Positions 24,104-35,185 of a stretch of DNA of 64,000 nt are shown one piece after another; the first letter of the stretch is position 1; each line of letters begins with the position of its first letter. The DNA is taken from assembly GCA_000827265.1 (NCBI GenBank), contig KN834753.1, forward strand, positions 340,686 through 404,685, written 5' to 3'. The notes below the pieces were generated by a model. It saw only the letters and a list, made by a program, of their open reading frames with translations, had not been told where the DNA came from and did not search any database. The translations under genes and the position numbers were made by a program. Source of the DNA: Collybiopsis luxurians FD-317 M1. Lineage: Eukaryota > Basidiomycota > Agaricomycetes > Agaricales > Omphalotaceae.

Positions 24104-24583
24104 ATCCTTGAGTGCTAGTTGAAAATTCAAGGCAGTGTACTCTATATCTCGCCGAATATAGACTTTGAATCTAGATTTTGAGTTTGGAATAGTGACAGTT
24201 TTGTACTTTGCGAGAAATGTTCTCGTACGCAATGAGAACTGCTTGATTATATGCTACATAGGTCATGTCGCATAAGGTTTAGAATCGAACCAGTCCTAGT
24301 GAATGGTGACGTAGTATCATTTTAGTCGACTATCATTGAAGAGCTACAGTGCACTTCAAGCTACACAGTGCGATCTACTGGAAAGATGCATGAATGCGAA
24401 GTGCTCACGTGATCGCGTTAACTTGAACTTGAACGCTTGTGCCTGCAGGTGCAGAAACTCTCGGGGGCACAGCTCCAGTTCGATGCAAAGATGTATGAGT
24501 CTATGCTGTAAGTGTAATAAAGTGTACATGCAAAGATTGCTCGATAGATAAGGTGCGTGTATAGTAAATTAATGGAATGCCTA
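24104..24583. other. Convergent intergenic region
   Basis: 3' flanks of the secreted-protein gene and the lipin gene. No gene seen. Confidence 0.5.
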
Positions 24584-27500
24584 TCATAAAAACGGAACGT
24601 TCTTCATCTCTCCTGCAAGCAATAAATCCTCATCAAACGCTTCTTCCGCAGCAACTTCGTCCATCCCCTCCTCGCCATCGGGGTCATACTCTTCATCATA
24701 CTCTCCATTTCCGCTATGGACATACTCCACCTCTCCCTCTTGGTCGTCGTCATCAAAGTTCAAATCTTCCAACGAGCCCGGCATGCTCGTCATGCTCCTC
24801 CTACGCTCTCGTCTGCCACCATTCCAGCCACCTTCTTCATCTTCGTCGTCAGACCCAGCATACGAAGAGGTAGTATACGAGCGCGAGTCGGGACTCTCGC
24901 TCCTCTGGCGATCCTTCGAGCCTGAGAAACCGAGCGTACTGCTCAGTCGCTCAAACGAGGACATTTGCTGCAATGTAGCATTCCGCAGAGGCTGCTCCGC
25001 ATCCGAATTTCGTACCGGAGATGACCCCACTGTTCTGGCTGCTTTCGGGATGTTGCTCTGCCGACCCCCGACCAAACTGAAATTCCGCAGTCGAGCAAAG
25101 GTACTGCTCGAGTTGTCCGAGCGAGCGCTGAGAGCAGGGGAAGGAGGAGAAAAGTCGGGTAGAGGGAATTCCTGCATCGGAGGTTTCCAAAAGTTGAAGT
25201 CGGTGAACTCGGGTGCCCATTTTCGGTGGATGGGAGGGAACATCTGATCGACGAGATCCGTCATGTGGATGTAAGAAGATTTGTATCCAGCGAGCTCGAG
25301 CAACTCGCACTTGACTTCGCCAGTAGAATCGATGGTGAAAATCCTCGAGCTGGGGACGTTGACACTGCGGTAGGACAGGGCATCTGTTATCCGATTTCCA
25401 AATCCAGCATAGAAGGGATTCCTCGATGCCTCTCCAAACAAGCGCTGTATATCGCGAAGACAGGCCATCTTGAAAACTTCAGGTTTGCGCATAATTACCT
25501 CACTAGAGAAAAAATCAACGTGCTGCAAGCAAATGGTATTACAGGGAGCATGTACCGATGTAGAGACGCCATCAGTCTATCAGGACTCATAATGACCGGT
25601 CCTTCAGGGAGTTGGTAATCGTTCTGCTTGATACCCTTCAAATACCCTCTCGTTGCATCCGCCTGGCCAATTGCCCTGGACGTCAGATACAAAACCTTGT
25701 ATCCATTGCGGCAGATATCGGTGTACAACTTGGCTACACCAAGATGCGTCCAATCCCTCCCAATCATGGCGAAAACGTGCCCGAGACCATCAGATCTAAA
25801 AGAGGCAACAAAAGAAGCATAATTCATAAAAATAGAGGGAATCAATACGAAGATGCAATAGTTTTGAATGAGATTTCATAGGCAAATTTTAAGTCAGCGA
25901 ATGTTATTCCACAAAAAGCGAAATGAACATTGACTAACTTGGTAATGGTCCCATCAATATCCGAGATGAGAACGAGATCTGTGGAATCCCACAAAAAGAT
26001 TCTGGCTGTACAAGCAACGGTACCGGACATAGACAGCGAGAATGTGATTGAATTGGGTCCAGGTTTGAGATTCAGGGATTTCTGTTGAGTTTAATAAATT
26101 AGTCATAAACGATAACATGAACGCGAATATGAACTCACGAGCTGATCGGAAGTCAACCTCAGAGTTTTAGCGAACTTCTTCGGAGTAGCAGAAGCTGAAG
26201 GCTGAGGCTCAATTATAGGCTTCTGGACGGGCGTCGAAGGCAAAGCTGGCGCCGAGCCTTGCTTTACCATTTCGTTAGGCGGAGTAGATAGTTCTACGGC
26301 GTTCTTTGCCTGCAGAAATTCAAGGGGTCAAACTCATCGTCAAGCATATATGAAACATGAGGCACTCACCCCAACACTAGGAGCAGAATGTACTTCCTTG
26401 AGCTCCGGTCTGCTAGTTGGACCATCCGAAGTCTGGGTTTTCTGGCTGCGTCTCCACCATTGGACCCATGAAGACGAAGTAGGAGGGAGAGATTTGACTC
26501 CGGCCGTGGAAGGTTCTTTGGTCTCAGGTGGCTCCGATTTCGACCTCTCGATCCCCAGCAAATTCTTCTTGCCGTCGTTGTCACTGAAAACGTCATCATC
26601 CTCACTTTCGTCCTCCTCCGAAAGAGCTGGCGAAGGAGATATCGGACGGTTGGCGATGACTTTCCCTTTACGTTGGATATACGAGTCGCGCCACAGAACT
26701 AGAGCGTCCATAAGCGGTGACTCATCTCGTTGTGAGATGAATCTAAAAGAAGCGAAAACAATATGAGTCTCGAATCTACAATCAAGATTAAAAGTAAACG
26801 TACTGCTGCCGTGTCCATTTGATCACAAGTCGCGGATCCTTAACCATTTCATCACTCTGAATGAAATCTTCAAACGAGATCTTCCCTTTCTCGAACAGCC
26901 GCGCCGTCTCGAATTCATCCAAACCAGGCCATCTTCCGTCCGGCGAGAACACGCGGATGCGACTATCGTTCTTCGTCTTGGAGGAACCATCAACATTGCG
27001 TGCTTGTCGTCCTCGAGTATTGAGCTCTTCATCAGTCCCATCATTTCCAGCTTCATCAGAAGCCGCGGCATAGCCGTGACGAGGCCGTTCCTCGTCATTG
27101 TATTCCACGAGACTCAGCTCGAACTCAAACTTCTTTCCATCGATGAAGACTTTGAAGATGCTGGGATCCGAGTTGCTGACGCTCAGCTTTCCGCCTGCTC
27201 CGTAGACTCCGGATGACGAAGATGCATCCTCTTCTCTACTCGACTCGGCCTGCCTCAAGGTTGACCGTCGGTCTCTCTTCCTATCCCTCGTCGGACTCTC
27301 ATCTAACCCCGGAGGGACGCTTCTACTCCTCGCATTTGTATGTTCTCCATCATCATCCGAATCAACTGTGCTTAGGCCAAACACCTCATTGTTCCCCTTC
27401 CCTCTTGGTACCTTCCCAGCTGCCCTTCCCCAAGTCGCTATCATCCTCCCGCGTCGCAAATCACCGGAGGGTAGATCATAATCGCCATCCTCACCGGCAC

Positions 27501-28954
27501 CCATTCCATTGACCCCATGTCCGGGTTCAAGTCTTCCGCCCTTGCCAAACGAAGACTTCATAGGCGACGGCTGAGGAAACGCACCCCATTCCCAAGAGTA
27601 TTCCTGAACAGGAGTCAGAACATTGAGTTTCCCGGATCCAGCGAATCGTTTGAGATTGGAGGAATTAGCAGAGCCGGGCGGCGAAGCGGATTGTATAGGT
27701 AAGTCTGGAGGAGGTTCCGACGTGGCTCGCGCAGGGAACGGCAGAGAAAGGGCTCTGGTGTGCTGTTGCTTAAAGTAGCGATCGTCAGAATCGGAATTAT
27801 TTGAGTCCGAATCCAACTCCGGAGAGCTATCCGATACATGAAACTGTGACTGTGTATGCGCTAGATGAGGTCCGTTGAAATCTGAGAGATAGAATTAAGA
27901 ACTGGATGCCCGTGAATTGTCATGGCACGTACCAGAATCACCGGCAGAACCACTGGGGAAATCGTACAGGTTTGTTCCGTCATCGTCATCATCATAGGCT
28001 CGAATCGTACGATCGGAACTTTCCCGGTCATGTCCTGAATTGAATGCTGTCGATGAAGATTTCCCCGAGGTTTGCTGAGAATGATAGCCTTCTGCATCAA
28101 GAGCAATTCCTGTTAAAGTTGAACTAATTAGCGAATAGAATTGAGGTACGCGGATCTCGAACGAGACCGACCATGTTGATATGTCACTTCAGGAACATGT
28201 ACATTATGACCCGACTTCTTGAGGGCAGCATCCGCACGTTCGTCCTGTTCCTGTTCCGCCTGCGTACGTGTCGGAGATGGAGGGGGTGAAGGAAGCTGTG
28301 GCGTTGAGCCTGACAGTGTGGCTGAGCGTTTTCGGGTCGGTTGAGGGGCAATAGACACCGAAATGCTGGACGTTGAGGCGGAAGACCGGTGTGTCGGGGT
28401 AGGAGTAAGACCGACGTTGTTATTATTTCCATTGGACCTGTCATCGACTTGAACGTCCTCCTCTGGGGGTGAAGGCAGAGCGTTCAAATCTAGTGGTTCT
28501 GGCTCTTCGGTATCCTTCTTGGCCCCAAATCTATCCGTTTCTTTGTCGGATGCTTCGCCGTTTGCTGGCGATGAAGCGCGAAGAATAGGAGAAGTAATCA
28601 GGTCATCGGGGACGTCGTCGTCGGTCTCAAAGATGAAGAAAGCTTCTCCAGCTTCCCCAATCTTCATATCAAACGGAATCGGGCGCCCATTGACTGATAC
28701 AGTAACCTAGCGAGCGTCAGATGCAAACTGATGATCGAGGGCGAATAACGTACCTTCTTCTCGCTAGGCCTCAAAACTTGCCATTTACCGAATCTAACGT
28801 GAAACGGAGAACAAGCGAGCTCAGAGCCGCCATTGTCTGAAGGACGTTGAATAACTATAACATCGATAGCTCCAGTGAGAGTAGCTGGATTTATGTCCTT
28901 GTAATATTGGTAGGGAGCACTGATAGCATTGACGGCGCCCCGGAGGTAGTTCAT
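24584..28954 (-). CDS. PAH1: Lipin-type phosphatidate phosphatase (PAH1/Ned1)
   Basis: Mg-dependent phosphatidate phosphatase converts phosphatidate to diacylglycerol and controls triacylglycerol synthesis and nuclear-membrane growth. The start is the ATG at 28954 (MNYLRGAVNAISAPYQYYKD). The N-LIP domain reads IDVIVIQRP, FHVRFGKWQVLRPSEKK and, after an intron, GEAGEAFFIFETDDD. A long Ser/Pro/Asp-rich middle follows. The C-terminal catalytic part has DSTDLVLISDIDGTITK with the DxDxT haloacid-dehalogenase motif at about 25950-25970. It continues with IGRDWTHLGVAKLY, GYKVLYLTSRAIGQA, LPEGPVIMSPDRLM, NPFYAGFGNRITDALSYR and FTIDSTGEVKCEL. The tail is acidic. At least seven introns are needed. Stop is the TGA at 24584. 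The Gly after the initial MNYLR and the acidic tail both fit fungal lipins, which are phosphoregulated and recruited to the nuclear envelope. Confidence 0.92.
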
Positions 28955-29275
28955 GGAAGAAGGAAAGAGAGCAGTGAAAGCACTTTGGGGATCAAAGCGA
29001 CGCGTGAGGGTATTTTCACGTGCATACCTTTTTTGGTAACTACGTCATAGATTAGTTTGAAACGCGTTCATTCCCTCTCACTGCAAAAAATATATAGCAC
29101 CGCGTCGCTGGGGAGGTCAGGTGCATTCCAATCTCCACTATACGCATGGAACAAGGTATACAAAAAAGTCCAAAGAAATTCCCTCAAAATCCTCAATATT
29201 CTTCCCCCCAACAAATCTCCGTTCCCCAACGGTTTCCAATAGTATTCAATTATAGACCATACGAGCATGTCGGAA
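28955..29275. other. Short intergenic gap
   Basis: A 321-bp gap between the lipin start and the end of the monooxygenase gene, both on the minus strand. It should contain the lipin promoter. No specific site recognised. Confidence 0.45.
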
Positions 29276-30941
29276 CTACAGCCAATCTACAGGTTCACAT
29301 TCTTCAAACGGCGGTTGCCCATATATCTTTGCCCCGCCTTGTTGAGACATAGCAGCTGCTTCCCCAGCATAGATCCTAGCAATCCATCAGTTATACGCCG
29401 GAATGAATACCATCAATCGTTCTCACCTCATATCAGCTTCATATTTTCCAACATCGTCTCGTGCAACCTTCCCCTCACCTTGAACAAACGCCTTTCTCAA
29501 AACCTCACACAACGCCGCACTATCTCTCAACGCAGTATTCGCTCCCACACCACCGGTAGGACTCATAGCATGCACCGCATCTCCTAAAAGTGTAACCATC
29601 GACGACGGTTCCCATTTTGGAATATTAGGTGTCACAGAACAAATTCTTAAAGGCGCAGCCTGATCTATCGATTGAAGTTCAAAAATGGTTCGGATGGCGG
29701 GAGACCATTTTTCTGTGATTTTGAGGGAGTGAGCGATAGTTTGGGAGGGCGTGAGATAGAGAAATTGGGAGTCTGGGAGTTCAAACGATTCCGGGGAACC
29801 TGTCAGGACCTGAAAGCAAAGTTAAATCCGGACTCCTTAAATCTACTGTTAACTGCTCAATTCTTACCCAATAAACATAATCTTCGCTAGCCTGCGGCAA
29901 GACTTTCGTCGAATAAGCTTTCGCTTCTTCGCTGAAACGTATCGGCTCCGTCAGAAGAGACACAGGTTTAGCTCCAGTATCGTCAACAGTCATCGACATC
30001 CAATGATGCAGTTCTTTCGGAAACTTTTCTAGTAGTTGCGGTGTAATAGGTGTCTTTCCGTATATAACTCTCCCCTTCGTATCGACAGGAAGATGCTCTG
30101 GAAGGAGTTGTTTCCTGATAACCGAGCGTAATCCATCTGCGCCGACGAGAAAGTCTCCAGTCTCGGAGGATCCATCGTCAAAGTGAATGGTAACCTTGCC
30201 AGGAGATGGAGAGTCGAGAGAGTAACCTTTGACCTGTTTACCGAATCGGACGTCGAGATTTTGAAGAAGAAGAGCGCGGAAGAGTGTCCTGGTATGTGAC
30301 CGAGTATTTAGCCTAAGGCAAGGATCCCTCGAAGATAGACTCGTACCTGTCAACAGTATACACGCCAAGGTTTCCAGAACCCGAAGCAGGGACGTTCCAG
30401 CCTCTGGCCGGCTGTGGTCCTCCTGGTCCTCCTGGTCCCCCCGTTCCACGTCCCATCATAGTAGCAATAGCTCCAGGCCCTTCCCCAGTAGACAAAACCG
30501 TACCATCGTATCTCATCTTAGTTCCCCCCAGTCGGGTGGTAGCTGCGCTCTTCTCGAATTCAGCGAGCAGATCTTCTGGAAGGAGGGATTTCAGAGCAGC
30601 AGAGCCGTTGGGGTTCATTCGAAAGCGATATCCCTCTGATGGATTGCAGATTATGAGAAATTGCAAGCAGAATCCTGACGAGTTATTGACTTACGGGCAC
30701 GAAAATTGCTTGATGCGCTGTATAGATGTCAGCTATCAGTCGACCATACCTCATATCTCTGAAGTACCACTTACTCTCGTTCAAAAACTGCGACTTGGAT
30801 CCCGTGCTTCGCAAGACCTTGGGCCAAAGTCAGTCCTCCTATGCCAGCTCCTACGTTCCAGAGACATTATCAGCGAACTCTTTTTGATCTGCGATCATAG
30901 TTATGCATACCAACGATGAGAACCCGAGGGACTGCCGCCAT
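29276..30941 (-). CDS. FAD-dependent monooxygenase (aromatic hydroxylase-like)
   Basis: A flavoprotein monooxygenase of the salicylate/para-hydroxybenzoate hydroxylase superfamily. The ATG at 30941 gives MAAVPRVLIVG, then an intron splits the Gly codon and exon 2 continues AGIGGLTLAQGLAKHGIQVA. This completes the GxGxxG dinucleotide-binding motif. Next come FRMNPNGSAALKSLLP, an unusual Gly/Pro-rich stretch (RGTGGPGGPGGPQP), then HTRTLFRALLLQNLDVRFG and the second FAD motif GDFLVGADGLRSVIRKQL. The third motif is VTLLGDAVHAMSPTGGVGAN, followed by ALRDSAALCEVLRKAF. Stop is at 29276 after PVDWL. Introns lie near 30890, 30690, 30320, 29840 and 29420. Length is about 450 aa. The substrate is unknown. 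Confidence 0.82.
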
Positions 30942-31784
30942 GTTTAGTTACAAGAGTTGGTTGATACTTGATAGAGCGCAGCGCTGTAGATGCGAATTCC
31001 AATGCACCAAACGCGACGCGACTTGCAGCCATTTAAAGGATAATGGATTAAAAACCGAAAAGCCGAAGAAAGGAGACGAATGAATAAAGAGTAATCTTGC
31101 TCTTGTCCGACGCTGTGCTCTTACATTTGGCTAATGACTAATTTTACCGATTAAGCACGGTCAAAGCTGGCTCTCTCGAATATTGATCGTTCAATTTAGA
31201 GATCTATTTAGAGATCTAGATTTGTCTGGCCGCGGAAAGCTACCTTCATTCGTTTTGAGGGTTTACAGTTTTTGAACTTTGCGCATCGAAAGCTGCCTGC
31301 CCTGTCTCTTCGATCCTACAAATAATGGCAATTTGATGGGCAACTCAACAAGGTACTCAATATTTTCTGGGGCGCAGATAGAATGCGGTGATGGGCTTTG
31401 CTTCACTTATCGAGGGAGATACCAGTTTTAATACATTTTTATTCGGCGGCTGCTCATCAACGAAAAGGTGTTTTTTAAAAATTACGACTTTCTACTTGCT
31501 GAAGGAAACTCGAGCTTCAGCTACAAATGAATAAGGCCCACCGCCAGTGCTACGTAAGGTACCTTTAGACTTTGAATGCGGAGAGTGCAGTCCTGAATAT
31601 AAGCTTCCATGTATTGGCTCTGACTCGAATATAAGACCGAAATAGAGGAGATTTTGGGGGAGAAAATGCAGAAAAGAGACACACTTGCATGGAATGCCAG
31701 TTATCCCACGACGAAAAAGAAAGGGAGAAAATTTTTTTAAAAAAAAATATGATTCAAAAAAAAATTGTAGTTTCAAAGCCAGAA
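30942..31784. other. Intergenic region between monooxygenase and tRNA-Thr
   Basis: It contains the monooxygenase upstream region, a short tandem (TTTAGAGATCTA twice near 31195) and a poly-A stretch at 31735-31765. No gene is visible. Confidence 0.45.
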
Positions 31785-31867
31785 TGCCTCCTAGCCGGAT
31801 TGAACGACTGACCTTTGCATCAACCCGAGGGTACAAGTGCAACGCTCTACCACTGAGCTAAGAAGGC
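31785..31867 (-). tRNA. tRNA-Thr(TGT) with an 11-nt intron
   Basis: Read on the minus strand, the acceptor strand GCCTTCT pairs with AGGAGGC (one G-T pair). The D arm is TAGCTCAGTGGTAGAGC. The anticodon arm is TTGCA/TGCAA with loop C-T-T-G-T-A-A after removal of an intron CCCTCGGGTTG between positions 37 and 38. The anticodon is TGT. The T arm is AGTCG-TTCAATC-CGGCT. The discriminator base is A. All arms fold well, so the gene looks functional. Confidence 0.9.
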
Positions 31868-31986
31868 CTTAACAATTTAGTGGAGAAATTGTCAGAACAT
31901 GAGGCTTTTTGGCAATGTTGAACGAAACCCAGCACTCACGCCTTCGCTTTCATCTCCATTTCACCTTCATCCATAGAGACTTCAAA

Positions 31987-33041
31987 ATGTCTACCATTCT
32001 CCCAACTGCCGCTATACAATCAATGTCATTTACTCATCCGACCCCGCCTGCCTTTCAAAACCCGATCATGAAAGCTGCTGTTCACCTCCCAAAACACACT
32101 TTTTTGGAATCCCCCAATTCGCGTTCGATTCTCATTGGATCCTGGCGAATTACCGCCACGACACATCCAATCTCGAATTCCACGGAATGCGACCAGTTGC
32201 AGGCGGAGTTGAGCAGAGCCTTACTAGGCACTAAGGCTAAGAGGGTGACCTTACCTTTGCCGGAGATGACTTGGCGATAACACGCTCGAATTGGAGTATA
32301 GAGTTAAGCGGGTATACGAGAGCAAGAGCGCGGAAGCTGATAGCGATGTTGAAGATGAAGATGATAGCAATAAACAACTCGGCAAGAAAAAGAGGAAGAA
32401 GTGACTGGATGTATCAGTTTGATACTCTCCCCATCCATGGCATCGGTGTCCTTAGGCTTCAAGCTTCATGCTTCGAGAATCGGGCCGAAATGCCGTTACT
32501 CTGCGGTGATTGTCAGTCACACATGTCACTAAACTTCAGTTCAAGTTGTACGCATCCATATTCATCCGCGTATAGCTTACTCGAGGTGGGCTCTGCCATT
32601 TCAGCGGTCCCAATGCACAACAATGTGACCCGATTCTCAAGCAATGCCTTGGCTGTGAGGATACACCCAATGCCGACATGTATGTACATCCCCTCTCGGT
32701 TTACCAACCGCGTCGATGCCCTTTCATTCTGTACTTTTGATACCAGAATATTTTCTCCGCCGGAGTATGAAGGGCGTGGGGAATAAGCACCAACGGTGAT
32801 CGCGGAGACCAGTGCTTGTGATGCTCCGTACGAGTGTGTGCGTTTAATCTCAGTTCTCATTGACTGTTCCTTTGCTCATGTTTCTTGGTCGTTTGAGCGT
32901 TTACCAAATAATGTCACTCCGCTAACCCATCCAGGCACATGGCAAAAGGCTTATCCGAACTTCCTCAATCGCAAACAGCAGGAGCGGGACTAGTTTGGAA
33001 TTGGATGGAGTTGGCAAGAGGGGTGAATGGAAGAGACGGTA
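31987..33041 (+). pseudogene. TIP41-like pseudogene, copy 1
   Basis: TIP41/TIPRL binds PP2A-type phosphatases in TOR signalling. This copy keeps scattered family blocks in shifting frames: GSWRITATTHPISNSTECDQ (about 32140-32210), SDWMYQFDT (about 32400-32430), ALAVRIHPMPTCMYIPSRF followed by TNRVDALSFCTFDTRIF (about 32650-32745) and YEGRGE. The central FEDELHDNG core is not intact. The DWTYTT region is missing. A changed splice region (about 32835-32910) is followed by a degenerate last exon. Many stops and shifts make it non-functional. It is a mirror copy of 54045-55238 and lies about 120 bp from the tRNA gene. Confidence 0.75.
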
Positions 33042-33169
33042 ATTCCTTTCTTCCGTGGTGGATCTCAGAACATTCGCTGCACTCTCGAAGTAATCTCAGT
33101 GTAGTATCTGGCAAATCTCGACCTTTCGCGACTTCACCGGAAAAGACCTACTGGACTATTTCCAATGCA

Positions 33170-33620
33170 GAAAATTTTTCCATCGCAGCAAAATCCTCCA
33201 TCGTTTTTGAAGTTTCGAATGCCTGTTGAAAAGCCGATCGCTTGTCACTTCGGGCAGAATAATTTTCTGATGACTACGACACAATGTATACCTTTCATAG
33301 TAAGTGGTTTTCGAAAGGCGCGCGTCCATTGTGACATCGTTCTGACACCACGCCAACTCCTGCTACTCGCTGCGGGCTCGGGGTACGAGTGACGATTGGT
33401 TCGATTGAGGTTCAGATCTATGAATATCTGAGCGATGCCAGAATCACATTGTATGGTCATTGAATCGCAATCTAGTGGGTGGGTTTTCGCAGACTTCGCT
33501 GTTGCTTCGGGCAGTGTCCCGAGGCCTGGAGCTGAGAAGTGCCCAGGAAGGGGCAAATGAGTCAGCAGCAGCAGTATAAAGGCCACATTGGACAGAAACG
33601 ATGCAAGCCGCAGCTTGACG
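33170..33620 (-). pseudogene. Relic C', mirror copy of the unidentified frame at 53.5 kb
   Basis: Reverse-complemented, this stretch aligns with 53513-53990. Frame fragments include AWCQNDVTMDARLSK and SDRLFNRHSKLQKRWRIL. The downstream copy has AWLQKCQDDVRMDERLSK and CNRFLYECQHLKNWRVL at the matching places. The frame is broken here. No family was recognised. Confidence 0.5.
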
Positions 33621-34314
33621 TGGGCAAGGACACGGATCTATCGTGAATGATCAGAGGGCGCCTATATGCTTGCTTGTCATATATGCGTCTGAGCTGCATT
33701 AATCATTTCAACCATGACACCAACGCAAAATGACTGCTATTTCGAGTACCTCTGGATCTTCTTCCTCGATGAATTCCTACCGTCTCTAGTTTGAAACTCT
33801 TGAATCGGAGAAATCATGAAAGTGGAAAATTACTGCGAGCGCACAAGCGCCCGCTATCTTTATCTCCTACATGATTCCTTTCATTGATTGCTTATCGGAC
33901 ATATTCAGGTTCAGCCTGCTAGCATGTATACATAAAGTGATCGGTGCAAGGGTTTGCTGTTCATTCACCAAGTAGCCGGAAGAAGACGCAAGTCAGTGAC
34001 AACTCCTCCTCAGGATTTCCTCATACAGAAGGGGCAGTAAACGAAATTCCGGATACAGGGCCGACTTCCTAAATACGCACGTCGTTTTCCACAAAGAGAA
34101 ATTGTCTGTATTAAGACCAATGCATTACACTACTTGGAATCCTAAGTATGGAACGGAGATCTGCGCTATAATATAGATAAGCACACGCCATTATGCAAGT
34201 ATATGCGTGTTTCTTTACGTCTCTTCAACAATTGGCCAACCACAACGAGCAGGTAGAACAGCAATGTATTTGAAAAGTGACAGTTAATAGCATTCTTAGA
34301 ACGCTCTTTCTCCA
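33621..34314. other. Flank between relic C' and gene A1
   Basis: About 33640-33720 matches, inverted, the sequence at 53450-53530. The rest is the 3' flank of A1. No gene seen. Confidence 0.45.
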
Positions 34315-35185
34315 CTACTTGGCCCGGGTCGAATTAGGACAGGCTTTTTTGTTCTGCATATGCCGAACCCGAGCCCGCGTCCCGGTAAACGTCTTTTCAC
34401 AGAACTCGCACTGAATTGGCTTGTCTTTATTGAGATGCTTAAGGTCAATATGCGCTGCAAGATGAGGAATCGATCAGCATCGAAAGTGTACTGATTCTAT
34501 CGTTCCGCGTTGACGTACATTGTAGGTTATGTTTTGCTGTGAATGCTTTTGGACAATAACCGCATTTGAACCTTCGCTCAGCCCTATCACTGCTATCTTG
34601 CGTACCGCTTGGCATCGATTGCTCCGATACCTAAACAAGTAATAGAAATTCTTGTTTCAATCGAACCATTGATACGCGAACTCACTAATATTGAACTCGA
34701 GGGTGTAGCGAACTGTGAAGAGCCGGAACCGAAGTTCCCGCCGGTGGCGCGAGGGGTTGGGTCCAAAGACCTTTCCACGCTCTGATGGGAACTCCAACCG
34801 CTACTCGAAGGGAAATGTGGGCCGACGTTTGCAGATACTGGGGTCGGTCCGACTTGGTCACTGGGGAAAGAACTGACATGCGTTGCCCAGGGCGAGGCTC
34901 CGGGTGTATGCCATACATTGGGGGCAATGACTGTTCTAGCTGGCTGCTGGGAAGGCTGGCTTGCGACATAATTGGATACTGGCGGAGGTGTGTAGGGAGC
35001 TGATAGGGGCTGGTTTGAATACGTTTCCTGCCAGAGGAAATCAGATCCAGAGTTATCATGATTTTCTTGATCACGAATTGGTTCCATAGAGTGGCCCGAG
35101 GACAACCTAGGACAAAACACGTTGGTTACAATATGACTCTTGAAAAAAATCAATACCAGGCAGGAGGAGACCGAGAGCTAGACAT
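34315..35185 (-). CDS. A1: two-finger C2H2/C2HC zinc-finger protein
   Basis: Likely a DNA-binding transcription regulator. Exon 1 is only MSSSRSPPA plus two bases of a Trp codon (ATG at 35185). After an intron that ends TTTTGTCCTAG, exon 2 starts LSSGHSMEPIRDQEN and is rich in Ser, Pro and Gln. Exon 3 carries finger one, RFKCGYCPKAFTAKHNLQ. Exon 4 completes it (SHIDLKH, giving C-x2-C-x12-H-x4-H) and holds finger two, CEFCEKTFTGTRARVRHMQN with a final Cys in place of the second His (C-x2-C-x12-H-x6-C). It ends NSTRAK and stop at 34315. A TATA box lies about 45 bp upstream. This copy is inverted relative to A2-A4 and is the most diverged of the four. Confidence 0.78.

Noticed and set aside
24336..24551. 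Cys-rich 71-aa frame between the secreted protein and lipin
   Set aside because: No signal peptide or homologous motif, and it lies in a convergent 3' flank.
31735..31765. Poly-A run as a possible retroposon tail next to the tRNA gene
   Set aside because: No element body or target-site duplication was visible; a simple homopolymer is enough.
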